Source of the DNA: Clostridia bacterium
GTDB taxonomy: Bacteria > Bacillota > Clostridia > Oscillospirales > Acutalibacteraceae
Assembly (NCBI GenBank): GCA_017409265.1
Contig: JAFQSY010000073.1
Coordinates: forward strand, 1-64,000
Length of the DNA: 64,000 bases
Reading direction: 5' to 3'
In this document: positions 43,631 to 51,339 of the stretch, one piece after another
Layout of the letters: the number at the start of each line of letters is the position of its first letter
Position numbering within the stretch: position 1 is the stretch's first letter
The notes under the pieces: generated by a model
The model's database searches: none
What the model was told of the DNA's origin: nothing
The model's input: only the letters and a program-made list of their open reading frames with translations
Program-made: the position numbers and the translations under genes

Positions 43631-43650
43631 TCTTACATACTTTATATGAA
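43631..43650 (+). repeat. 20-bp element repeat, copy 1
   Basis: TCTTACATACTTTATATGAA. Copies 2 (45395-45414) and 3 (46237-46256) share TCTTACATACTTTA exactly and the following TGA. Confidence 0.8.
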
Positions 43651-43655
43651 AAAGA

Positions 43656-43693
43656 AAAAGACGCTTGGAGTTTATTTACTCCGGGCGTCTTTT
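43656..43693 (+). terminator. Hairpin directly after repeat copy 1
   Basis: AAAAGACGCTTGGAGT, 6-nt loop, ACTCCGGGCGTCTTTT: 16 paired positions with two G-U pairs and a terminal T run. It starts 5 nt after repeat copy 1, so any transcript beginning near that repeat would meet it at once. Confidence 0.7.
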
Positions 43694-43959
43694 GGCGTTT
43701 CAAGGCGTCTTTGGCAACTGAGCCTCAGCTCTGTTGCATCGAAAAGGAGGTTGATGTGGCAAACAACAATTCTCAAAGGAGGAAGGTGATCTGATGGCAG
43801 CCGTCATCAACAGTATTCGGTGACGGTTAATTTCGGCAACAAGCAACCGAAGGTGCAATTCCCACCAAGGTGCTTGTTGCAAGCCCTGCTTGCACAGTTT
43901 TGAAAAGCGTCTTATTAAATCATTTTTGCAGGCAGCAATAAAAAAGGAGGAACAGCATT

Positions 43960-43986
43960 ATGAAAGAAACGCCGCCCCCGCCGTAG
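43960..43986 (+). CDS. Polyproline mini-ORF upstream of the hairpin array
   Basis: Eight codons, MKETPPPP then TAG, with an excellent AAAGGAGG at 8 nt. Four consecutive Pro codons at the end are a classical ribosome-stalling context. The ORF ends exactly where the hairpin array begins, as in attenuator leader peptides. It is too short for any family match; translation is inferred from the ribosome binding site only. Confidence 0.4.
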   Translation: MKETPPPP

Positions 43987-44355
43987 CCTGACAAGGCTTG
44001 GCAAGGGAAACGAAGATAACGCCGTCCGTTATCTTCGCACTGCCCGGCAGAGCCGGGTGTGTGACGGGAATATCCTGAGTTAAAGCGGGAAACGAAGGAT
44101 ATTTCTGTCACTTTGGCAGAAGCGCTTTTTGCAAATCTGCCAAACCGCTAACGGTTATTCTACAACAGATATTTTGGAGAATAACCGCTTAGCGGGGGAT
44201 TAAAGGAGGATTTTTCAAAAATCCTCGTTGGTGTTACGGAGGTGACTCGGCCGTAACGGACAATTTGTCGCTTCTCAAAAGAAGCCCTGAAGTTGTTTAA
44301 CGGCGAGTTATCGCAGGGCGGAAAAGGAAAACGCCGCGACCGTAAAAGGTTTTCC
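43985..44355 (+). other. Array of consecutive strong hairpins upstream of the integrase
   Basis: Eight or more successive inverted repeats with almost no spacing: 44011-44037 (11-bp perfect), 44043-44057 (6), 44061-44111 (15, two G-U), 44112-44144 (9), 44145-44195 (17 with one bulge), 44206-44226 (10), 44233-44257 (7), 44284-44319 (6), 44326-44355 (7). GGGAAACGAAG occurs at two places (near 44005 and 44087). No open frame spans it on either strand with coding character. It could be a structured RNA, an attenuator, a single-strand replication origin or a folded recombination site. Confidence 0.75.
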
Positions 44356-44409
44356 GAATAACTGAATAAGGAGAGTGATTGGATAGGGAAAAAGAAAAAA
44401 CACAAAAAG

Positions 44410-45345
44410 ATGACTGTTACAAAACAACTGTGCGAGGAATCGAGACCGTTCTTTTCCGGATACGAAAACAACGTTACAAGAAGCGCTTTTGTAAGGAATT
44501 ACCGCAGATTTGTAGAATTCTGCAGAGCTGAATACGACTGCAGAACAACTGCGCAATGTAAAGAGCATATTGACGATTACGTGCGGTTTCTTGTTGAAAA
44601 GGAACTGACTGCCAACACAATACACACATATCTGAGCCCTGTTGCACTGTTTTACGGGATTCCTTTGTCGGATATTGAAAAGCCCAAGCGTTGCTCAGCA
44701 AAGAACGTTCGCTCACGCAGCAACAACGGAAAGGTTCAGCGTTCGGATAACGACTTTGAAAACCCGAAATATGCCCATCTGGTTGAGTTTCAGAGGAAGG
44801 TCGGGCTCAGACGCAGGGAGCTTCAGAATCTGCGTGGAAATGATTTCAGAGAGGATGAAAGCGGTAATTTCTACGTGTACGTACGAAAAGGAAAGGGCGG
44901 TAAAACGCAATGGCAGTTGGTGCTGCCTGAGGACGTGGAGTTTGTGAAAAGGTATTTCGATTCAACGGAAAACAAGATTTTTGATCCCTGCGAGTTTAAG
45001 AACAAGTTGGATCTTCACAAACTGCGTGCCGAACAAGCCAAACGGGTCTATTACTATTTCCTCGAAAAAGTCAACAGCGATGAAGGCTATCGTGAGGAAC
45101 TCGAAAAGCTGGTTTGCAGGCATTGGAATGAACGCAACATTGACAAAAGAACCAGGAAATCCAAACCGATTAACAAGAAAGACTTCAACGGCACCTACAA
45201 CCTGAGAGGAGAAAACAAAAAGCTTGCTCTTAAACACGGCTTACCTGTCCGTTATGACCGATTGTGCCTGCTTGCAACGTCAGTTTTTTCGCTCAGTCAT
45301 TGGAGGTGCTCGGTCGCCGCAAATTCATATATGCTGAACAGTTAA
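44410..45345 (+). CDS. Tyrosine recombinase/integrase of the element
   Basis: 311 aa. N-terminal SAM-like core-binding domain (~10-90: RSAFVRNYRRFVEFCRAEY, ANTIHTYLSPVALFYGI). The catalytic domain has GLRRRELQNLRG (Arg ~134), Lys in YVRKGKGGKTQWQLVLPE, HKLR (His 203, Arg 206), SLSHWR (His 297) and NSYML with nucleophile Tyr 307, so all catalytic residues appear present. A ~70-residue basic insert lies between HKLR and the HWR box. The ATG at 44410 has no good ribosome binding site. The only good one (AAGGAGAG at 44368-44375) serves a TTG at 44379 in another frame, so the start, or a frameshift, is open. Confidence 0.82.
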   Translation: MTVTKQLCEESRPFFSGYENNVTRSAFVRNYRRFVEFCRAEYDCRTTAQCKEHIDDYVRFLVEKELTANTIHTYLSPVALFYGIPLSDIEKPKRCSAKNVRSRSNNGKVQRSDNDFENPKYAHLVEFQRKVGLRRRELQNLRGNDFREDESGNFYVYVRKGKGGKTQWQLVLPEDVEFVKRYFDSTENKIFDPCEFKNKLDLHKLRAEQAKRVYYYFLEKVNSDEGYREELEKLVCRHWNERNIDKRTRKSKPINKKDFNGTYNLRGENKKLALKHGLPVRYDRLCLLATSVFSLSHWRCSVAANSYMLNS

Positions 45346-45394
45346 GCGTTGTTCAGAAATCGTTTTCTCGCAAAAAAACTTTTTGCACAGTCAA

Positions 45395-45414
45395 TCTTAC
45401 ATACTTTACTTGAG
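45395..45414 (+). repeat. 20-bp element repeat, copy 2
   Basis: TCTTACATACTTTACTTGAG, preceded 46 bp upstream by TTGTTCAGAAA (45349-45359). Confidence 0.8.
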
Positions 45415-45461
45415 CAAGAAAGTTACAGGTAAAGTGCATTAAAGAACAAGGAGGAAAAAAT

Positions 45462-45527
45462 ATGTTAAAGAAAGGAAACGGCAATCTGAGTTTAATTTTT
45501 GAGAAAGGAGAGTACCATGGCGCTTAA
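45462..45527 (+). CDS. 21-aa leader ORF overlapping the next gene
   Basis: ATG behind AACAAGGAGG, reading MLKKGNGNLSLIFEKGEYHG and A before TAA at 45525-45527. It overlaps the start of the 45517 gene by 11 bp in another frame and contains that gene's ribosome binding site (AAAGGAG). It could act as a translational coupling leader. No family. Confidence 0.4.
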   Translation: MLKKGNGNLSLIFEKGEYHGA

Positions 45528-45957
45528 AAACTTTTTCTTGATGAACACTTCGGGCAAAAAGCTCCGTTGCTACGTGATAACGCTTATGGAAAACGAACTG
45601 CGATTTTTAAAATATGAAGACGGAGTCAAAACTCCCGTTTGCAGCATCGTGGACGTTGGCAGCAAGCTGGTTTATTTTGTGGCTGAAGATGATAACTTCG
45701 GTTTTGCGAGCATCGAGTACCCACCCGTTGTTGTTCGCAGCCCCGACGGAAAGCCCTTGCCAATCAGTCAGAGTAATCAGCTTGAACTGAATACGAGCAG
45801 CGGAAATATGTTGATTGTACGCAGTAGCAAATACCCTGATATGCCCATTTCAACTGCAACGGTTTATTTCAAGAAGAAAGAAGCAGAAGAGCTCAGTTTG
45901 CTGGCTACGGTTTACCTTGCTGAAAACACGCTCGATCTGGTGATTGATTTCATTTAA
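45517..45957 (+). CDS. Unknown protein of the mobile element
   Basis: 146 aa from the ATG at 45517 (GAAAGGAGAGTACC before it). Predominantly beta-strand text (LRCYVITLMENELRFLKYEDGVKTPVCSIVDVGSKLVYFVAEDDNF, split over strands), no signal, no membrane helix, no catalytic motif that I recognise. It sits between integrase and primase, each unit headed by the same 20-bp repeat. A structural, DNA-binding or regulatory role cannot be told apart. Confidence 0.72.
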   Translation: MALKNFFLMNTSGKKLRCYVITLMENELRFLKYEDGVKTPVCSIVDVGSKLVYFVAEDDNFGFASIEYPPVVVRSPDGKPLPISQSNQLELNTSSGNMLIVRSSKYPDMPISTATVYFKKKEAEELSLLATVYLAENTLDLVIDFI

Positions 45958-46334
45958 GTTATTAAATTAATTACATTAAATCTTATGCGTGGGGGTGTGG
46001 GTGATCTGACGTTGAACTGACTTGCTTAAATTTGGCACGGCGTTTGCGTTTTGCATAACGGCACGGCCTTTTGAATGAAAGGGGGTGATAGGAAAATCTT
46101 ATAACAGATTTTTAAATTTGCAATCCTAATAAGAAAGCCCTCGATTCCTTTTTTGGAACCGAGGGCGAAAGTATCACAATGTCAATTAACGGTGGAGAAT
46201 AGATAGCTTGTTCAGAAAAGCATTTACGAATCCGAATCTTACATACTTTACGTGAAAAGACACCACCATTTTACCAATTATGGTGTTAGTGTACCACACA
46301 TTTATCAAAAAGTCAATAGAAACGGAGGATTTTT
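45958..46334 (+). other. Intergenic region before the primase
   Basis: No gene. It contains a small hairpin (AAAATCT/AGATTTT, 46093-46112), a strong one (GCCCTCGATTCC/GGAACCGAGGGC, 46137-46166, one mismatch), TTGTTCAGAAA at 46208-46218 and repeat copy 3. CACCAT/ATGGTG around 46265-46285 forms another stem just before the primase leader. As the region upstream of a replication initiator it is a candidate origin. Confidence 0.5.
46237..46256 (+). repeat. 20-bp element repeat, copy 3
   Basis: TCTTACATACTTTACGTGAA, 29 bp after the start of TTGTTCAGAAA and ~80 bp before the primase ATG. Confidence 0.8.
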
Positions 46335-48527
46335 ATGAGTATTCCTGAAAAAATTCTGAGCAGACTCGATTCGCCGAAAACACTGAAAGACGGGCAGGTT
46401 CTTGCAAAATGTCCTGCCCATGACGACAGACACCCAAGTCTGTTTGTAAAAGCGGATAAAGAAACCGGCAACGTTCTTCTTCGCTGTATGGCGGGTTGCG
46501 CAACGCAGGACGTTGTTGAAGCCTTGGGGCTTGAAATGAAAGACCTTTTTGCCGGCATATCGGTCCCTGAGCCGAGGAGTACCGCGGGCAGCGTTGCTTA
46601 CATTTACTACGACAGGTCAGGACGTATGGTTGCTAAGAAAGAGGCTTACAGAAACGCAGACGGCTCCAAAGGCTTTGGGTGGTTCCGTTTTGAAAAGGAA
46701 AGATGGGCGAAAGGGCTCAACGGCACTTTCGTTCCGTTATACAATCTTCCATCCTTGTTATATGCCGCTGAACCTATATATATCGCAGAGGGCGAAAAGG
46801 ATGCCACCACTCTGCAAAGAATGGGATATACCGCCACCACGCCGCCCCACGGAGCGGGGCAAAGATGGGATTCAAAACGTTACAATGAGTTCTTTGTAGA
46901 CAGAGACGTGGTTGTTTTGGCAGATAACGACGACGTGGGAAAGAAACACGCTGAGGAAGTGGCAAAGAGTGTATCAACAGTTGCAAACAGCGTGAAACTG
47001 ATTTATCCCGAAAGGATTTATCACAGGATAAAAGAGCACGGTGACATTTCGGATATTGTGGCAGAATTCGGAGAAGAAGAGGCTGACGAAATGCTCAGGG
47101 AAGCCGTTGAGTTTGCCGATCTTTATATGAAACCGCACAAGGTCAGTTGCAAATTACCCGGATTCTGCTATGAGAATGGAGAAGGTGTGGGCATTAATGC
47201 GGCATTGCTTGCGATGCAAATAAAAGAAGACGGCGTGTTCAGGCTTGTGAAAGAAACTGCTACGGGCAATAACAATTTATGGTTGTATGACAACGGCAGG
47301 TTTTGCAGGTGTTCGGATGACGTGGCAAAGTCGGTTGTTGTCAAGTACATAACCGACGTTGATCCGGGCATTTTGAAAATGTCCACGGTTAAAGAAGCTA
47401 TTGAGATTATCAAGGCCGATTCAGAAAGCATAATGAGCTCTGAATTCAATCAGGATGAAAACATAATAAACTTCCAAAACGGAATACTGGATCTCTCAAC
47501 AATGGAGTTGCTTAAGCACTCCCGTGAGGTTTTATCAACTATTCAGATTCAGACCGATTGGAAAAAGGAAGCGGTGGCAACGCCCGTTTTTGATTCGTAT
47601 ATAAACACGCTCACAAACGGCGATGCTCAGGTGAAGAAACTTCTTCTTCAGGCAATCGGTCTTTCAATATCGAATATAAAAGGTTATCGCACCAAAAAGG
47701 CGCTCTTCCTTTGCGGTGAGGGTAACACAGGCAAGAGCCAGATAAGGCTGCTTGCAGAAAAGATTATAGGCGAGGAATTTTGCAGCTCGCTTGATATTTC
47801 GGACCTTGAAACAAGGTTCGGTCCGTCGGCTCTTATAGGCAAAAGGCTTTCAGGCAGTGCCGATCTCGGCTTTGGCACAGCTAATCAGCTTAAGGTTCTC
47901 AAGCAGCTCGTAGGGGGCGACACAATTCAGGTGGATCAGAAGTTCAAAGATCCCGTTACGTTTAAGTTTGACGGTTTTCTGTGGTTCGGCACCAACAGAA
48001 TGCCGCTCTTCGGAGGCGACAAGGGTAGCTGGGTGTACGAGCGTTTTATCGTAGTTCCTTGCAACAACGTTGTCCCTCCCGAAAAAAGAGATCCTTTTCT
48101 CCTGAACAAAATGCTTGAAGAAAAGGAAGGAATAGTTCAGCAAGCTGTCAGTGCTCTTCAGGAGCTGATATCAAACGGATATAAGTTTACCATTCCCGAT
48201 ATTTGCAATGCACAGCTTGATGAGTTCAAGAAAACGAACAGTGCCGCAATTACCTTTTTTGATGAGTGCTGCGTGATGAGAAAAACAGAAGACGGCGTTC
48301 CCCGTGACAAATGCACCATAACCGCAATGAAACGCGTCTTCAACGATTGGTGCAAGGATAACATCGGCGGCATCCATATGAGTGTCAAGGATTTTGAAAG
48401 AGAAATAGCTCAACATCTCGGGGTGTCAGTTGATGCAATCAAAAAAAGGACAAGCGAAGCCAGGTACTATGTTTTTACGCTCAACAGTGAAGCAATGTCG
48501 GATTACAGTGGCACTCTGAACCGATGA
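46335..48527 (+). CDS. Phage/plasmid P4-type primase-helicase
   Basis: 730 aa, ATG behind ACGGAGGATTTTT. N-terminal zinc-binding motif CPAH (26-29) and LRCMAGC (51-55) of the CHC2/P4 type; TOPRIM domain ~130-225 with PIYIAEGEKDATTLQ and VVVLADNDDVGKKHA. Then the D5_N region and an SF3 helicase: Walker A LCGEGNTGKSQ (~458-468), Walker B/C text LIGKRLSGSADLGFG and FKFDGFLWFGTNRMP. C-terminal winged-helix region follows. It unwinds and primes the element's own origin, so the element can replicate after excision, like P4/satellite elements or plasmids. Confidence 0.9.
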   Translation: MSIPEKILSRLDSPKTLKDGQVLAKCPAHDDRHPSLFVKADKETGNVLLRCMAGCATQDVVEALGLEMKDLFAGISVPEPRSTAGSVAYIYYDRSGRMVAKKEAYRNADGSKGFGWFRFEKERWAKGLNGTFVPLYNLPSLLYAAEPIYIAEGEKDATTLQRMGYTATTPPHGAGQRWDSKRYNEFFVDRDVVVLADNDDVGKKHAEEVAKSVSTVANSVKLIYPERIYHRIKEHGDISDIVAEFGEEEADEMLREAVEFADLYMKPHKVSCKLPGFCYENGEGVGINAALLAMQIKEDGVFRLVKETATGNNNLWLYDNGRFCRCSDDVAKSVVVKYITDVDPGILKMSTVKEAIEIIKADSESIMSSEFNQDENIINFQNGILDLSTMELLKHSREVLSTIQIQTDWKKEAVATPVFDSYINTLTNGDAQVKKLLLQAIGLSISNIKGYRTKKALFLCGEGNTGKSQIRLLAEKIIGEEFCSSLDISDLETRFGPSALIGKRLSGSADLGFGTANQLKVLKQLVGGDTIQVDQKFKDPVTFKFDGFLWFGTNRMPLFGGDKGSWVYERFIVVPCNNVVPPEKRDPFLLNKMLEEKEGIVQQAVSALQELISNGYKFTIPDICNAQLDEFKKTNSAAITFFDECCVMRKTEDGVPRDKCTITAMKRVFNDWCKDNIGGIHMSVKDFEREIAQHLGVSVDAIKKRTSEARYYVFTLNSEAMSDYSGTLNR

Positions 48528-48785
48528 TGCTGTTCCTTAATGACAGAAATGACAGCTTTATCTATTATTAATCATTCAAAAGTTAAAGTGAAGACCCTGA
48601 ATAAATTAAGAATAATAATATTTAAATTTCTTTGTCATTTTCGTCACGTATATGCAAGGCTGAGTTCCGCAGGCATCCCGCCCCCACATTTCCTTTTTTT
48701 TCGCAGTGTCATCCGCATCGCAAAAAAGAGGGTGCGGGGCAACGGGAGTTTACATATAAAAAATTTACAGAAAGGAGAGGAAGCA

Positions 48786-48998
48786 GTGATTAATGAACTC
48801 ACCGAAGCCCAGAAGCTTCAAATCCGTGAATTTGTTACAAATAACTGCGCAAATTATTGCAGCGAGTATGGCTGTAATTTGTTTGAATGCGAATGTGTTA
48901 TGTTCTTAAAACACTTTGCAGGATATGATATTTGCCCATACTTTCGCAGCGCATTATTGCCGCAGAGTCCCGAGCTTCAAAAAATCTTTTTGAAGTGA
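48786..48998 (+). CDS. Cysteine-rich VLP-type small protein
   Basis: 70 aa from GTG 48786, preceded by AAAGGAGAGGAAGCA; the longer in-frame start at 48540 has no coding look. Cys spacing CANYCSEYGCNLFECECVMF, then CPYFRSALLPQSPELQKIF, fits the cysteine-rich VLP family (named for its W-x-VLP-like ending), a zinc-ribbon-like protein found in Firmicute mobile elements. Probably binds metal and nucleic acid. The 48528-48785 gap before it holds no other gene. Confidence 0.62.
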   Translation: MINELTEAQKLQIREFVTNNCANYCSEYGCNLFECECVMFLKHFAGYDICPYFRSALLPQSPELQKIFLK

Positions 48999-49119
48999 TG
49001 AGGGACAGGGTTAAGGTTTGTTCAGAGGAAAATTTATAAGAAGAAACAGCATTTCCGTTTGAACGGGAAATTCACATACAGAACAGAATTAACTACCTAC
49101 CGAAGAAAGGAGAAACCAA

Positions 49120-49446
49120 GTGATATCAAATATCAAAACAGTGACGGGTTCAGGAATAAGAAGGGCAAGGCTGTCCAAAAATCACTTTAAAGGAAGTGAT
49201 TTAACGGTGACAGACCTTGAGATGCTCAGAAAAGCGGATATAACCGCCTGCAATGCCGATGAACTTGTTGACTTGAGAAAAGTTACGGTCGACACGCAAA
49301 TGCCCTCAGACGAGCGTACGGGCGATTATATCAGGCAGGTTAAGAATCCTTATCTTTTCAGAATTGATTCAACTGTGGTAAAGGTTGAATTCGGCTTTGG
49401 CAAGGATTTTTCGGAGATTCTGACCGACGTCATACTTGCAGGATAA
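49120..49446 (+). CDS. DUF6870-like small protein of the mobile element
   Basis: 108 aa, GTG start behind AAAGGAGAAACCAA. LTVTDLEMLRKADITACNADELVDLRKVTVD, then ERTGDYIRQVKNPYLFRIDSTVVKVEFG and a hydrophobic end, typical of a small protein commonly encoded just before TnpX-like serine recombinases in Firmicutes. Function unknown; constant linkage suggests a recombination accessory factor. TTGTTCAGAGG at 49018 upstream matches the motif before the 20-bp repeats. Confidence 0.6.
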   Translation: MISNIKTVTGSGIRRARLSKNHFKGSDLTVTDLEMLRKADITACNADELVDLRKVTVDTQMPSDERTGDYIRQVKNPYLFRIDSTVVKVEFGFGKDFSEILTDVILAG

Positions 49447-49535
49447 ATTTACAACTTGAATAATTGGCGGCAGCGCAGTATAATGCAGTTGTATGATAAC
49501 TGTGCTGCCACGTAAATTTACGGAGGTGGCTTTAA

Positions 49536-51212
49536 ATGCATAGCAATTTTGCAGCTTCAGAGCAGCCCCGTCAGGTTTCGGATACCTGGAAGGCTGCTCT
49601 TTATATTCGTCTGTCCAAGGAGGACGGCGACAAGTCGGAAAGCTATTCAATTACCTCGCAAAGGGAAATTCTCAAGGAATACCTCAAGCTTCATAAGGAT
49701 ATAGAATTGTATGATTTCTATATTGACGACGGTTGGTCGGGTACAACCTTTGACCGCCCTGCCTTCAACGATATGATGGATGCCGTGTATGCCGGAAAGG
49801 TGAACTGCGTTATCGTAAAGGATTTATCACGCTTCGGCAGAAACTATACGGATGCCGGTAACTATCTCGATAACGTTTTCGTCCGCCACAGAGTCCGTTT
49901 TATTGCCATAAATAACTCTGTTGATACCGCGTCAAGCAGTATGAACGCCGCAACTCAGTGCATTTCAGTCGGCGTTACAAACGTCATCAATGAAAGCATA
50001 GCGGCAACAACATCCGTAAACGTCAGGGGCACGCTCAACGTAAACAGAGCGCAGGGCAAGTTTATCGGCTCATTCCCTGCTTACGGTTACCTGAAAGACC
50101 CCGAAGACCGCCACAAACTGATAATTGATGAGGAAAGCGCATCTGTTGTAAGGCTGATTTTTGAAAAGTTTCTTTCAGGCGAGAGCATTATAGGGATTGC
50201 CAAGGATTTAAATGAAATGGGTGTTCCCAATCCTTCGGAGTATAAGCGTCTTAAGGGGTATAACTACAAGCATCCGGCAGGCAGAGTCAGCAACGGTCTG
50301 TGGCCTGACAGCTCCGTGCGCCGCATATTGCAGAATGAGGTTTATATAGGCAATATGGTGCAGGGCAAGAATACAACAATCAGCTATAAAATAAAGCAGT
50401 GCAGGGCAGTTCCCAAGGATGAATGGTACGTTGTTGAGGGCACGCACGAAGCGATAATAGACAGAGAAACGTTCAATAAAGCGCAGGAGCTTTTCAACAA
50501 AAACATACGCAAGTCACCAAAGAAAAAGGAAGTTGACCTTTTTGCAGGGCTTGTGAGGTGTGCTGATTGTGACCGTATTATGAGCAAAAAATCCAACAGG
50601 CATTCCTATGGCGAATACCACTATTACCGCTGCACAACGGCACGCAAAATGAAAAAGGATGCCTGCACCAATCACACTATCCGCATTGATAAGCTTGAAG
50701 AAGCGGTGCTTGTTTTTCTCAGAAAAATGGTTGAGCTTGCAACGGAATATGACGAAATCCTCAGACGCATCAACAACAGCCCGAAAAGGAAGAGTCAATC
50801 GGAGCTTTTACAGAAGAATCTTGAAAAACAGCTTGAGGAGAAAAGTGCAAACAGTAAAATGATTCTTGAACTCTATCCTGACTGGAAAAACGGATATATT
50901 TCAAAGCAGGAATACGTCCAGCTCAAAGAAATCTATCAGAAGAAAATAGAAAAGAACAACGAAACCGTTGCCGCTCTTGAAAAGCAAATAAGGGAAATCA
51001 GCGAGGGTATAGGCTCTGAAAACGATTTCATAGCAAGCTTTAAAAGAACGGGCAATATAAGCGAGCTTACCCGTCCGCTGCTCACTCAGCTTGTAGAAAA
51101 AATCCTTGTTCACGAGGGCGGTAAAATAACAATCCGCCTTAAATGCAGGGATGCATTCGAGCAGGTGATAGAGTATATCGAAATGAATAAAGAAACAGTT
51201 AGAACGGCGTAA
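49536..51212 (+). CDS. Large serine recombinase (TnpX/TndX-like)
   Basis: 558 aa, ATG behind ACGGAGGTGGC. Resolvase catalytic domain ~18-165: AALYIRLSKEDGDKSESYSITSQ with the nucleophile Ser, DDGWSGTTFDRPAFNDM, VIVKDLSRFGRNY and FIAINNSVDT. Recombinase domain ~185-300 (GKFIGSFPAYGYLKDP, RILQNEVYIGNMVQ). Zinc ribbon ~335-385 (CADCDRIM...YYRCTT...CTNHTIR), followed by a coiled coil. It can excise and insert the element. Last gene of the element, the usual place beside the attachment site. Confidence 0.93.
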   Translation: MHSNFAASEQPRQVSDTWKAALYIRLSKEDGDKSESYSITSQREILKEYLKLHKDIELYDFYIDDGWSGTTFDRPAFNDMMDAVYAGKVNCVIVKDLSRFGRNYTDAGNYLDNVFVRHRVRFIAINNSVDTASSSMNAATQCISVGVTNVINESIAATTSVNVRGTLNVNRAQGKFIGSFPAYGYLKDPEDRHKLIIDEESASVVRLIFEKFLSGESIIGIAKDLNEMGVPNPSEYKRLKGYNYKHPAGRVSNGLWPDSSVRRILQNEVYIGNMVQGKNTTISYKIKQCRAVPKDEWYVVEGTHEAIIDRETFNKAQELFNKNIRKSPKKKEVDLFAGLVRCADCDRIMSKKSNRHSYGEYHYYRCTTARKMKKDACTNHTIRIDKLEEAVLVFLRKMVELATEYDEILRRINNSPKRKSQSELLQKNLEKQLEEKSANSKMILELYPDWKNGYISKQEYVQLKEIYQKKIEKNNETVAALEKQIREISEGIGSENDFIASFKRTGNISELTRPLLTQLVEKILVHEGGKITIRLKCRDAFEQVIEYIEMNKETVRTA

Positions 51213-51225
51213 TTCATAATGGAAT

Positions 51226-51262
51226 AAAGTGATATCTTGCGAGTGATATCACTTTATTTTAT
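51226..51262 (+). terminator. Terminator after the serine recombinase
   Basis: AAAGTGATATC, 8-nt loop, GATATCACTTT and TATTTTATT. It is also the probable right margin of the element. Confidence 0.82.
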
Positions 51263-51271
51263 TATATACAA

Positions 51272-51300
51272 TTGATTTATTGTTATTGTGGATGTATAAT
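51272..51300 (+). promoter_or_regulatory. Vegetative promoter for the flippase gene
   Basis: TTGATT, 17 bases, TATAAT; leader ~35 nt to the ATG at 51340 with AAGGAAAAGGA. Confidence 0.75.
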
Positions 51301-51339
51301 ACATTGGAATCAATATTTTAAGGAAAAGGAATTATATAG

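Larger units (their letters stand above)
43405..43959 (+). other. Non-coding left part of the element
   Basis: No convincing gene. It holds a terminator-like hairpin (43554-43603), the first copy of the 20-bp repeat (43631-43650), a second long hairpin (43656-43693) and RBS-led tiny frames at 43754-43794 (AAAAGGAGG followed by overlapping ATG and GTG starts; the GTG frame reads MANNNSQRRKVI). A possible decayed frame near 43815-43905 reads QYSVTVNFGNKQPKVQF before a stop. Confidence 0.5.
43412..51225 (+). mobile_element. Integrated mobile element with tyrosine and serine recombinases (borders approximate)
   Basis: Contents, all plus strand: hairpin array, tyrosine integrase (44410), unknown protein (45517), P4-type primase-helicase (46335), cysteine-rich VLP-like protein (48786), DUF6870-like protein (49120), large serine recombinase (49536). 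It interrupts a run of glycan genes: UDP-sugar dehydrogenase to the left, Wzx flippase to the right. No conjugation, mobilisation or capsid genes were seen, so it looks like a small integrative or mobilisable satellite element. The right end is probably just after the serine recombinase; the left end is not resolved and I found no convincing direct repeats at the borders. Confidence 0.68.

Noticed and set aside
43576..43794. 72-aa frame covering the first hairpins
   Set aside because: No ribosome binding site; overlaps a terminator and the 20-bp repeat.
43985..44355. Hairpin array as CRISPR, tRNA cluster or group II intron
   Set aside because: No regular repeat-spacer pattern, no tRNA cloverleaf or anticodon arm, no domain V-like sequence that I could recognise.
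44160..44471. Minus-strand 103-aa frame across the integrase leader
   Set aside because: Runs through palindromic sequence; low-complexity Phe/Ser text, no ribosome binding site.
48540..48785. Extension of the cysteine-rich small protein to 152 aa
   Set aside because: No ribosome binding site, non-coding composition, and a strong site precedes GTG 48786.
43405..51330. Direct-repeat attachment sites of the mobile element
   Set aside because: I compared the 43.4-43.6 kb and 51.2-51.3 kb margins by eye and found no convincing shared sequence longer than chance.
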